NCBI GenBank assembly: GCA_012267415.1
Contig: JAAXGN010000104.1
Coordinates: 1-64,000 of the forward strand
Direction of reading: 5' to 3'
From: Candidatus Poribacteria bacterium
Lineage (GTDB): Bacteria > Poribacteria > WGA-4E > WGA-3G
Length of the DNA stretch: 64,000 nucleotides
In this document: positions 17,606 through 24,860 of the stretch, piece after piece
Position numbering within the stretch: the first letter of the stretch is position 1
Layout: every line of letters begins with the position of its first letter
Translations under genes and position numbers: made by a program
The notes under the pieces: model-generated
Database searches by the model: none
Told to the model about the DNA's origin: nothing
The model's input: only the letters and a program-made list of their open reading frames with translations

Positions 17606-18479
17606 ACAGATGTGGGGATACTTGTTAATCATACTCCTCAACACGTTTTTCTTGTCCGTAGCAAACGCCGAAGAACCCGTGGAATACTACAGTTCAGAGA
17701 ACATCCTCAAATTTGCTGATCATCTCATGAATCAGAGGGATTATCTACGGGCTGCAGGAGAATATCAACGCTATCTTTTCTATCAACCTAAAGAAAAGGA
17801 AGAAATCAATTATAGAATCGCGCTCTGCTATCGTTTTGGAGGTAAGACTGAAAAGGCAATGGATTCCTTTAGAGAATATCTAAAGGAATTTCCAGCGAGT
17901 AAGTATGCAAGCAATGCATACTATCAGATCGGTGTTTCACATTTTCTCATGCAACGGTTTGAAGCGTCTGCCAAGTATCTCAACACATCTATACCAAATA
18001 TAACAGATATTCGCTTCAAAACTGAATCACAGCAACTAATTGGTCTCTCTTACCTGATGCAACGACAGTGGCACACTGCAGAAGATGTTTTCAATGAATT
18101 ACAACAATCAGAGATATTGTCGGTCCGAGAAAAGGCAAAAGCATATAGCGAATATGCTATTCAGGGAGCGAATCTACCAACACGGAGTCCATTCTTAGCA
18201 GGATTCTTATCCACGATTGTACCCGGGGCAGGAAGACTCTATACGGGTCGTGTAGGGGATGCTTTCACATCTTTAATTCTCGTGGGTTTAACAGGTTGGC
18301 AAACCTACGACGGTTTTAATAGAGATGGGATAACATCAGCAAAAGGATGGACACTCGGCGCGTTAGGCACCATCTTTTATGTAGGAAACATATACGGTTC
18401 CGTGATCTCTGCACGCATCTATAATAGAGAGATAACGGAGGAATTTCTGTCAGGTCTCTCCATTGAATTGGTGTATTGA
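17595..18479 (+). CDS. Exported TPR protein with C-terminal membrane segments
   Basis: A 294-residue protein. Signal peptide (about 1-25, ending VANA), then at least four TPR-like units (residues 35-190: FADHLMNQRDYLRAAGEYQR, INYRIALCYRFGGKTEKAMD, NAYYQIGVSHFLMQRFEASA). The C-terminal part is hydrophobic and Gly-rich (FLAGFLSTIVPGAGRLYTG; TSLILVGLTGWQTYDGF; LGTIFYVGNIYGSVISARIY), resembling DUF5683/TM2-like membrane segments with the 'PGaGrlYtG' signature. Overlaps the yidD gene by 11 bp. Likely an envelope scaffold working with the LolA-like and YidD proteins; exact role unknown. Confidence 0.75.
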   Translation: MYSKQMWGYLLIILLNTFFLSVANAEEPVEYYSSENILKFADHLMNQRDYLRAAGEYQRYLFYQPKEKEEINYRIALCYRFGGKTEKAMDSFREYLKEFPASKYASNAYYQIGVSHFLMQRFEASAKYLNTSIPNITDIRFKTESQQLIGLSYLMQRQWHTAEDVFNELQQSEILSVREKAKAYSEYAIQGANLPTRSPFLAGFLSTIVPGAGRLYTGRVGDAFTSLILVGLTGWQTYDGFNRDGITSAKGWTLGALGTIFYVGNIYGSVISARIYNREITEEFLSGLSIELVY

Positions 18480-18496
18480 GAGAAAGTTAACCTACA

Positions 18497-19282
18497 TTAC
18501 ATCTTCAGGCGAGACTTTAGGTGTCCCCATGTGGTAGATAATTTTCCGTTGGGTGTTACAGAGAGTACGCCTGCAATGCCAATATTCATAAGTTGTTTTA
18601 TCTCACTCTGTGAACGAGCGATATTGGAAATACGCACCTCGTCCAACCTACCATCAAGGAACGGTGTACCACCTCGACCCAACCAAAGCGGGTTGTCGTT
18701 CGGCACAATATTACCCCCACCAATATCTACTTCGGAATCAATAACACCATCAATATAGAGTATACCTTCACCAGAATTGGCATCATAAGTACCTGCAATA
18801 TGGGTCCATCTGCGAAGCGACAAGTTCGTTTCACTCAGAATAACTGCACTCCCCCAAGCAACACTCGTTGTCGCTATCCTAAGTTCAGCCTGTAAATCGC
18901 TGCGGGGACCTACTTTATAGGTTGAACCTTTCGTTACCCCCTGTCCACCAGCTGAAGAATCAGCATTCAGGTAAAGCCACATCTCCACAGTAAGTCCATC
19001 TGTTAAGTCAATAGTATCATTGTCTGAAATTTCCACAAAATCACCAGCCAGATCACCACCGAATACCATGCCTTTCTGAAATCTACCAGAACCCAATTCT
19101 GCACCCGTAACTTCACCCTCATTTCCAGTGCCAGATATATCTTCAAGCACATTTCCGCTGATTGATTCAAATGTATACAGACCAACAGTATGTCTATCTT
19201 GTGCTGAAATAGGTAAACTGATTGAACTTGCAATTATTACAAGTACGATCAAGCCGTTTCTAATGTTTATTTTGCAATTCAT
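18497..19282 (-). CDS. Secreted LamG/concanavalin-like domain protein
   Basis: A 261-residue protein with a signal peptide (about 1-27, ending PISA). One LamG-type jelly-roll follows: VGLYTFESISGNVLEDISG, GLTVEMWLYLNAD, LSLRRWTHIAGTYD, GILYIDGVIDSEVD and FLDGRLDEVRISNIARSQSE. The tail SVTPNGKLSTTWGHLKSRLK is a recurrent ending of such proteins in Poribacteria as I recall them. Probably binds carbohydrate or matrix outside the cell. AGGAGA precedes the ATG. Convergent with the TPR gene, 17 bp away. Confidence 0.85.
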   Translation of the reverse strand: MNCKINIRNGLIVLVIIASSISLPISAQDRHTVGLYTFESISGNVLEDISGTGNEGEVTGAELGSGRFQKGMVFGGDLAGDFVEISDNDTIDLTDGLTVEMWLYLNADSSAGGQGVTKGSTYKVGPRSDLQAELRIATTSVAWGSAVILSETNLSLRRWTHIAGTYDANSGEGILYIDGVIDSEVDIGGGNIVPNDNPLWLGRGGTPFLDGRLDEVRISNIARSQSEIKQLMNIGIAGVLSVTPNGKLSTTWGHLKSRLKM

Positions 19283-19389
19283 GGATACATCTCCTACTAA
19301 ACATAGAGAGAGATTTGTAGATGCTGGATATTATAGCACAGAATCATCATAGTGACAAAAACTTTTCACATCCATACACTCATCCGTAC

Positions 19390-19418
19390 TTGCATTTCTT
19401 GTCTTGTTATGGTAAACT
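19390..19418 (+). promoter_or_regulatory. Promoter in the 46-bp duplicated block (copy 1)
   Basis: TTGCAT at 19390-19395 and TAAACT at 19413-19418 are 17 bp apart. It lies in a 46-bp block (19378-19423) identical to 20483-20528. Confidence 0.55.
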
Positions 19419-19474
19419 CTGTTTAGTCCAAATTGAAACCACCAGTATAAAAATTCAAATAAGGAGATTAACTT

Positions 19475-20239
19475 ATGATTCCCCGTTTATTTGCAGGATG
19501 CTGTATTTTGCCCCTCGTTATGAGCGTAATGGTTGTCCAAGCCGCTGGAATTGCCGTTGTTGATTTTGCTGACGAATGGACAAAGGTTGATGCGTTGCGT
19601 CAGACACTGGATGAATTCGACGTTGTGTATGATGATCTGACGAATGCACTTGAAAATGGGCAGCTACCTTTTAAAGCAGAACATAGAATCTTCTTAATCG
19701 GTAGCATGACAACCAACAATGCTGTACTTCACCAAAACCTTGATAAGAATGCAATAGCGATTCAAGATTTCGTCAAAAATGGTGGTGTCGTCTGGGAACC
19801 GACCCAAGCTGATCAGAATGAAGCGAATGTAGATTGGTTACCTCCTGAACTGAGTTGTGTTCGGAGCGACCGTGATAGTCCAGATTTTGAAATACTGGTA
19901 GCAGACCATCCGCTCTTTAACAAACCAAATCGTATGGATGAGGAATCGTTTAAAGACTGGGGACATCAAAACTGGCCTACTGTTTGGGAAGTCATCGCTT
20001 CGCAAAAAGGATTTGACGTGTTGATGGAAAGTTCGGGAGATTCTGTCATCATGGAAGCAGAATATGGAAAAGGCAAGTTCCTGATGATGGCAATTGCACC
20101 CGATAAATATCATATCGTTGGTAAAGATGACAATACGAAAGACATGGCAAAGCTTTTCATGGAGAATTTGCTGAACTATGTTGAAGATACTGCTGTCGTG
20201 GAAGAGATGATAAACTCACAACGAGGTGGGCGAATTTGA
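19475..20239 (+). CDS. Secreted GATase1-like (ThuA-like) protein
   Basis: A 254-residue protein with a signal peptide ending near VQAA. The mature part looks like a class I glutamine amidotransferase-like/ThuA fold: IAVVDFADEWTKVDALRQTL, FKAEHRIFLIGSM, IAIQDFVKNGGVVWEPTQAD and YGKGKFLMMAIAPDKYHI, with a 'hPLF' motif (VADHPLFNKPNRM). No Cys nucleophile of true amidotransferases is apparent, so it is probably a binding or carbohydrate-related protein. AAGGAG precedes the ATG. Expressed from the promoter at 19390-19418. Confidence 0.6.
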   Translation: MIPRLFAGCCILPLVMSVMVVQAAGIAVVDFADEWTKVDALRQTLDEFDVVYDDLTNALENGQLPFKAEHRIFLIGSMTTNNAVLHQNLDKNAIAIQDFVKNGGVVWEPTQADQNEANVDWLPPELSCVRSDRDSPDFEILVADHPLFNKPNRMDEESFKDWGHQNWPTVWEVIASQKGFDVLMESSGDSVIMEAEYGKGKFLMMAIAPDKYHIVGKDDNTKDMAKLFMENLLNYVEDTAVVEEMINSQRGGRI

Positions 20240-20280
20240 AAATGTGGGACTGATCAGAAAAGCAGAATTACAGAACATCA

Positions 20281-20320
20281 AACTCATAAATCCGCGTAAT
20301 CCGCGTAATCCGCGATTCTG
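20281..20320. repeat. Short CCGCGTAAT tandem repeat
   Basis: Nearly three 9-bp units (AATCCGCGT) followed by CCGCGATTCTG. A degenerate version with the same downstream order (CCGCG units, CGATTC, A-run, TGACAA, CTTTA) occurs at about 62220-62290, so this is a dispersed repeat rather than a local slip. Confidence 0.6.
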
Positions 20321-20350
20321 AAAAAAGATGACAAATCTTTATACACTCAT

Positions 20351-20482
20351 GGGTGCGTAATGTTTTTAGCATTATCCATCAAATTCATTGTAGGAGGGAA
20401 CTCCGATTCCCGACAGGTCGCGATTCGGAGAGCGCTCCTACAGGTTTTCTGTGCATATTTTGCCAATTATTTTACGCACCCT
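20351..20482. mobile_element. MITE-like element, family A, with 6-bp target duplication
   Basis: A 132-bp element with ends GGGTGCGTAA and TTACGCACCC and a hairpin core around TAGGAGGGAACTCCGATTCC / GGAGAGCGCTCCTA. ACTCAT flanks it on both sides (20345-20350 and 20483-20488). The region left and right of it together matches the uninterrupted copy near 19355-19423. A second, inverted copy lies at 27913-28039. No coding capacity. Confidence 0.85.
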
Positions 20483-20494
20483 ACTCATCCGTAC

Positions 20495-20523
20495 TTGCAT
20501 TTCTTGTCTTGTTATGGTAAACT
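20495..20523 (+). promoter_or_regulatory. Promoter in the 46-bp duplicated block (copy 2)
   Basis: TTGCAT 20495-20500, 17-bp spacer, TAAACT 20518-20523, identical to 19390-19418. The family A element is inserted just upstream of the -35. Confidence 0.55.
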
Positions 20524-20593
20524 CTGTTGAATGCAAGTCAAAACAGACCTTGAAAAAACATCAACATATCCAGTTTCATTTGGAGAAATACAA

Positions 20594-20818
20594 ATGTCAG
20601 TAAATTGGAGAGACCACATAGTTAGCACACCAGAAATACTACGGGGTAAGCCGCGTATTAAAGGCACGAGGATTCCTATAAGTCTCATTCTTGGTTACCT
20701 TGCTGCGGGGAATACCCCAGAACAAATCATTGTTGAATTTCCCGATCTCAAAACAACGCATATCTATGCTTGCCTTGATTATGCACGCGACTTAGCAGAA
20801 TTTGAGGAAGTTGCATAA
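20594..20818 (+). CDS. DUF433 antitoxin-like protein (orphan)
   Basis: A DUF433 protein of 74 residues: HIVSTPEILRGKPRIKGTRI, then LILGYLAAGNTPEQIIVEFP and YACLDYARDL. DUF433 proteins are winged-HTH antitoxins usually paired with a DUF5615/PIN-like toxin directly downstream. Here the next gene is a glycosidase-like protein on the same strand, and no toxin is present. The ATG at 20594 with GGAG at 20582-20585 fits the domain start better than an upstream ATG at 20531, which would lie three bases after the duplicated block. Confidence 0.85.
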   Translation: MSVNWRDHIVSTPEILRGKPRIKGTRIPISLILGYLAAGNTPEQIIVEFPDLKTTHIYACLDYARDLAEFEEVA

Positions 20819-20883
20819 TGAATTGCGGTTATTTGAAGTAGACTGATACTGAACTCACTTTAAAATACGAGAAAGAACATAAC

Positions 20884-22926
20884 ATGCGCCACATATCACA
20901 ACAAAACGATTGGTTAGTCCAACCCTACACGCAACCCGCTACAGTCCAAGAAACGGACAATCAGCTTATTCTCACTAACGATCTCATACAACGAAGGTTT
21001 ATCACCACACCGAATTTCACAACGGTAGATTATACCAATCAAATTACCGGTAGCAGTCTTCTACGAGGTATCAAACCAGAGGCAATACTGACAATTGACG
21101 GACACGATTATGAAGTCGGTGGCTTAAAAGGACAACCCGATTACGCATATCTTGATGACGAATGGATCGCAGACTTGACCAGTGACGAGAACGCATTTCA
21201 GTTTCGCGGATATCAAGTTGGTAAACCTGAGGCACAATATCCGTGGGTAAAAAGACGGAATATAACACCGGCAGCATATCCGCCAGAAGGTGTTACACTG
21301 ACAGTCGAATTCTCACCACCGTCATCCCTTGCCTCCCTTCAGGTTTGGGTGCATTATGAACTATACCAAGGCATTCCGGTGCTGTCCAAATGGATCACTA
21401 TTCAAAATAACGGTCAAAAACCTATTCAATTGGATGCCTTAAGCTGTGAAATCCTTGCGGTGAACGAGCAGGAACAACATAGACTACAAGTGGAGAGCGA
21501 TTATGCCTTCAGTAGAATGGAAACGACACAGTGGGGACCAGATGCAGATTACCTGACACAAGTGGATTATCGTTATCAGATGCCACTGCTGATGACAAGT
21601 CACTATCCACTCGGTCCGGGTGTACTGCTTCAACCGGGAGATACTTTCACAAGTTTTCGCACGTTTGAAACATTTCATGATAGTGATGATCGTGAACGTA
21701 AAGGACTCGCACGACGTAAGATGTATCGCACAGTCGCACCACAGGTCACGGAGAATCCTATTCTCATGCATGTTCGGAGTGCCGAACCAGACGCTGTGCG
21801 TTTGGCAATTGACCAGTGTGCAGAAGTCGGTTTTGAGATGGTGATAATGACTTTTGGCAGTGGATACAATATTGAGAGCGAAAACCCAGAATACATCGCT
21901 AAAATGAAAGATTTAGCGGATTATGCACATAGTAAAGGAATTGAACTCGGTGGCTATACACTGATGTGTGCTTCGCGGGGTGTGGGTGATGAATTCAACT
22001 GTATTGACCCAGAAACTGGGAAACCCGGGAGCAGGTTTGGACAGAGTGCATGTCTTGCAAGTGCATGGGGAGATGGTTATGTCAAACGTGTCCTGAATTT
22101 TATGGATGCAACTGGCATGGATATCATAGAGACAGACGGTCCTTATCACGGTGATGTCTGTGCTTCAACGGAGCATGAACACCATAACGGATTAGAAGAT
22201 TCGCAGTTACGGCAGTGGGAAGCGTGCGTTAACTTTTATCATGAATGCCGAAAACGTGGTATCTATATCAATTCGCCAGATAATTATTACCTCAACGGTT
22301 CAAACAAATGTGGTATGGGTTATCGGGAAACGAATTTTAGTTTGCCCCGCGAGCGACAAATTCTGATTGCACGGCAAAATATCTACGATGGAACTTACGA
22401 AAAAACACCAAGTATGGGGTGGATGTTCGTGCCGTTGGTAGAGTATCACAGTGGTGGACAAGCCGCAACATTTGAACCGCTCTGTGAACACCTTGATGAT
22501 TACGAGGCACATCTTGCACAGAACTTCGGCAGTGGTGTGATTGCTTGCTATCGTGGTCCGCGGTTATATGATACAGACCAGACAAAAGCAATCGTTAAGA
22601 AATGGGTTGACTTTTTCAAAAAGTATCGTACAATATTAGAGTCTGATGTGATTCACGTGCGGCGTCCAGATGGCCGTTCCGTTGATTGTATGCTACACGT
22701 TAACCCACAAATCAATCCATGTGGACTCGCGATGCTCTACAATCCTACACGGATAACGCAAGAGACCACTCTGAAACTGCCGTTATATTATACTGGATTG
22801 TCTGAAACTGCTAACATTCGTGAGAAAGAGGGAGAACCGAAACAGCATAAAATTGACCGAAACTACAACGTTGAAATTCCTATCAAAATGGAGGCAAAAA
22901 GCGTTAGTTATCTCGTTATAGATTGA
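20884..22926 (+). CDS. Alpha-galactosidase-like (GH36/GH27-related) protein
   Basis: A 680-residue cytoplasmic protein without signal peptide. The N-terminal half is a beta-rich domain ([20 protein letters not shown]) as in the supersandwich of GH36-like enzymes. A TIM-barrel follows ([71 protein letters not shown]). A C-terminal beta domain with [20 protein letters not shown] ends it. The acidic IIETDGP is a candidate for the nucleophile region, but the classical KWD motif is absent, so activity is uncertain. It overlaps or abuts the sucD-like gene, suggesting co-transcription through panB. Confidence 0.65.
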   Translation: MRHISQQNDWLVQPYTQPATVQETDNQLILTNDLIQRRFITTPNFTTVDYTNQITGSSLLRGIKPEAILTIDGHDYEVGGLKGQPDYAYLDDEWIADLTSDENAFQFRGYQVGKPEAQYPWVKRRNITPAAYPPEGVTLTVEFSPPSSLASLQVWVHYELYQGIPVLSKWITIQNNGQKPIQLDALSCEILAVNEQEQHRLQVESDYAFSRMETTQWGPDADYLTQVDYRYQMPLLMTSHYPLGPGVLLQPGDTFTSFRTFETFHDSDDRERKGLARRKMYRTVAPQVTENPILMHVRSAEPDAVRLAIDQCAEVGFEMVIMTFGSGYNIESENPEYIAKMKDLADYAHSKGIELGGYTLMCASRGVGDEFNCIDPETGKPGSRFGQSACLASAWGDGYVKRVLNFMDATGMDIIETDGPYHGDVCASTEHEHHNGLEDSQLRQWEACVNFYHECRKRGIYINSPDNYYLNGSNKCGMGYRETNFSLPRERQILIARQNIYDGTYEKTPSMGWMFVPLVEYHSGGQAATFEPLCEHLDDYEAHLAQNFGSGVIACYRGPRLYDTDQTKAIVKKWVDFFKKYRTILESDVIHVRRPDGRSVDCMLHVNPQINPCGLAMLYNPTRITQETTLKLPLYYTGLSETANIREKEGEPKQHKIDRNYNVEIPIKMEAKSVSYLVID

Positions 22927-22931
22927 GAAAT

Positions 22932-23804
22932 ATGAGCATACTCGTCAACAAAAACACAAAAGTAATAGTACAAGGTATCACTGGACGTTCAGGACGTTTT
23001 CACACAGAACAGTGTGTGGATTACGGCACGCAAATCGTTGCTGGTGCTGTCCCGGGTAGGGGAGGAACCGATGTAAACAGTATCCCCGTTTTTGATACCG
23101 TCGCACAAGGTATTGCGGAAACAGGAGCAGATACCTCTCTTATATTCGTTCCCGCACGTTTCAACGCTGCAGATTCTATTATGGAAGCTGCAGATGCGGG
23201 TGCTGAATTAATTGTCTGTATCTCTGAGCACATCCCTATCCTTGATATGGTGAAGGCAAAAGCTTTCTTAAATGGTAAACAGACACGGTTAATCGGTCCG
23301 AACTGTCCGGGTATCATCACTCCCGGTGAATGCAAAATTGGTGTGATGCCAGCATTTGCTTATTCACCCGGTAACGTCGGAATAGTCTCACGAAGCGGGA
23401 CGTTGACCTATGAAGCCGCATATCAACTCAAGCAACTCGGTATCGGGCAATCCACCTGTGTCGGTATCGGAGGAGACCCTGTGATTGGGACAAGCTTCGT
23501 TGATGCACTCAAACTTTTTGAGGAAGATGATGATACACACGCTGTCGTCTTAATCGGTGAAATTGGGGGAACAGCAGAGGAGACAGCAGCACAATATGTT
23601 CAGGAACACATGACCAAACCTGTTGTCGGTTTTGTCGCAGGACAGACTGCACCTCCCGGCAAACGGATGGGACATGCAGGTGCCATCATCTCTGGTGGAA
23701 AAGGTACTGCCGCAGATAAAATAGAATCTCTCAAGAATGCAGGAATTGCTGTTGCTGATGACCTAACTACCATCGGAGAAACCGTTGCAAAGGTATTGGG
23801 GTAA
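22932..23804 (+). CDS. sucD: Succinyl-CoA synthetase alpha subunit-like protein
   Basis: A SucD-like protein of 290 residues from the ATG at 22932 (a TTG at 22923 overlaps the previous stop). CoA-binding Rossmann start [18 protein letters not shown], then [20 protein letters not shown] and [17 protein letters not shown]. The phosphorylated His region is [18 protein letters not shown] near residue 240. In the TCA cycle it pairs with SucC to convert succinyl-CoA and ADP to succinate and ATP. No sucC is adjacent, and the neighbours are a glycosidase-like gene and panB. It may serve another acyl-CoA ligase or use a distant beta subunit. Confidence 0.88.
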   Translation: MSILVNKNTKVIVQGITGRSGRFHTEQCVDYGTQIVAGAVPGRGGTDVNSIPVFDTVAQGIAETGADTSLIFVPARFNAADSIMEAADAGAELIVCISEHIPILDMVKAKAFLNGKQTRLIGPNCPGIITPGECKIGVMPAFAYSPGNVGIVSRSGTLTYEAAYQLKQLGIGQSTCVGIGGDPVIGTSFVDALKLFEEDDDTHAVVLIGEIGGTAEETAAQYVQEHMTKPVVGFVAGQTAPPGKRMGHAGAIISGGKGTAADKIESLKNAGIAVADDLTTIGETVAKVLG

Positions 23805-23815
23805 CAGATTCAACA

Positions 23816-24646
23816 ATGAAGAAAGACATCGCTTACCTTCAGACTAAAAAACAGCAGCACCAACCGATCACCGTGCTAACTTGCTACGATTACCCTACTG
23901 CTTGCATGCAAGATGAAGCAGAAATTGACATCGTTTTTGTCGGGGATAGCGTTGGCACAAACATCCTCGGCTACAAAAGCGAGATGGAGGTGACGATGGC
24001 GGATATGCTACATCACCTCAAAGCTGTGCGTCGCGGTGTCACTTATGCCTATCTCCTCGTTGATATGCCTTATGCGTCTGACCGAAATACCAAACAAGCC
24101 GTTGCCAATGCCAATCTTTTCTTAGATAACGGAGCTGATGGTATTAAATTGGAAGGTGGCACAGAAAAAATACCTATTGTTAACGCACTCACCGAGCAAG
24201 GAATAGATGTCTGTACACACATCGGACACAATCCACAGATTCACGGTACAAGAGCATCAACACACGGCAAAACGGTTGCGAAAGCAAAAGAACTCATTCA
24301 AACCGCATCAGCACTTGAAGACGCAGGTGCGAAACTTATCGTGCTTGAGAAAATCACAGAAGAGATTAGCCAAATCATCACGGAGACGCTTGACATTCCG
24401 ACAATAGGTATCGGTGCGGGTAGATACTGTGATGGACAGGTACTCGTTATCAACGATGTATTAGGGATAGGGACTCCTTTCAAACATGCCAAACGTTATC
24501 AGGATTACGACCAACTTACTCTTGAGGCGATATGTCAATACAAGCAAGAGGTAGAAAACGGTGACTTTCCAACAGATGCTAACATCGCACACATCGCCGC
24601 TGATAAGTTGGCACGGATTCAGAAATGGTTGGAGTCAGAACGTTGA
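23816..24646 (+). CDS. panB: 3-methyl-2-oxobutanoate hydroxymethyltransferase
   Basis: A 276-residue PanB-family protein, first step of pantothenate synthesis (ketoisovalerate plus methylene-THF to ketopantoate). Motifs: ITVLTCYDYPTACMQDEAEI, IVFVGDSVGTNILGY, MADMLHHLKAVRRG, LLVDMPYAS, GADGIKLEGG and IPTIGIGAGRYCDGQVLVIN with VLGIG. The central segment THIGHNPQIHGT differs from the usual GHLGLTPQS, so this is a divergent member. It starts 11 bp after sucD. A repeat element is inserted exactly at its 3' end: the 16 bp spanning its stop codon are repeated on the far side at 24828-24843. Confidence 0.88.
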   Translation: MKKDIAYLQTKKQQHQPITVLTCYDYPTACMQDEAEIDIVFVGDSVGTNILGYKSEMEVTMADMLHHLKAVRRGVTYAYLLVDMPYASDRNTKQAVANANLFLDNGADGIKLEGGTEKIPIVNALTEQGIDVCTHIGHNPQIHGTRASTHGKTVAKAKELIQTASALEDAGAKLIVLEKITEEISQIITETLDIPTIGIGAGRYCDGQVLVINDVLGIGTPFKHAKRYQDYDQLTLEAICQYKQEVENGDFPTDANIAHIAADKLARIQKWLESER

Positions 24647-24650
24647 TATA

Positions 24651-24827
24651 CCATAAGCGTCAATTTTAAGGAGAATACGAAACCAATAATACCCAGGCCG
24701 GTAGGTGCGATATCCTTATCGCACCGGACCCTACGCGAAAACCTTATATGGAACTGGTTGGGACTAATCCGTGCGATTAGGAAATCGCACCTACCGGCCT
24801 GGGGTGTTGCTAAATTGACGCTTATGG
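24651..24827. mobile_element. MITE-like element, family B, with 16-bp flanking repeat
   Basis: A 177-bp element with ends CCATAAGCGTCAATTTTA and TAAATTGACGCTTATGG and inner inverted arms CAGGCCGGTAGGTGCGATAT / ATCGCACCTACCGGCCTG. AGTCAGAACGTTGATA occurs on both sides (24633-24648 and 24828-24843). The left copy contains the panB stop codon. Confidence 0.8.
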
Positions 24828-24860
24828 AGTCAGAACGTTGATACACCTTACCCTTTTCTC

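Noticed and set aside
20281-20320. CRISPR-like short repeats
   Set aside because: Units of 9 bp without spacers; also found degenerate near 62220 as part of a dispersed repeat.
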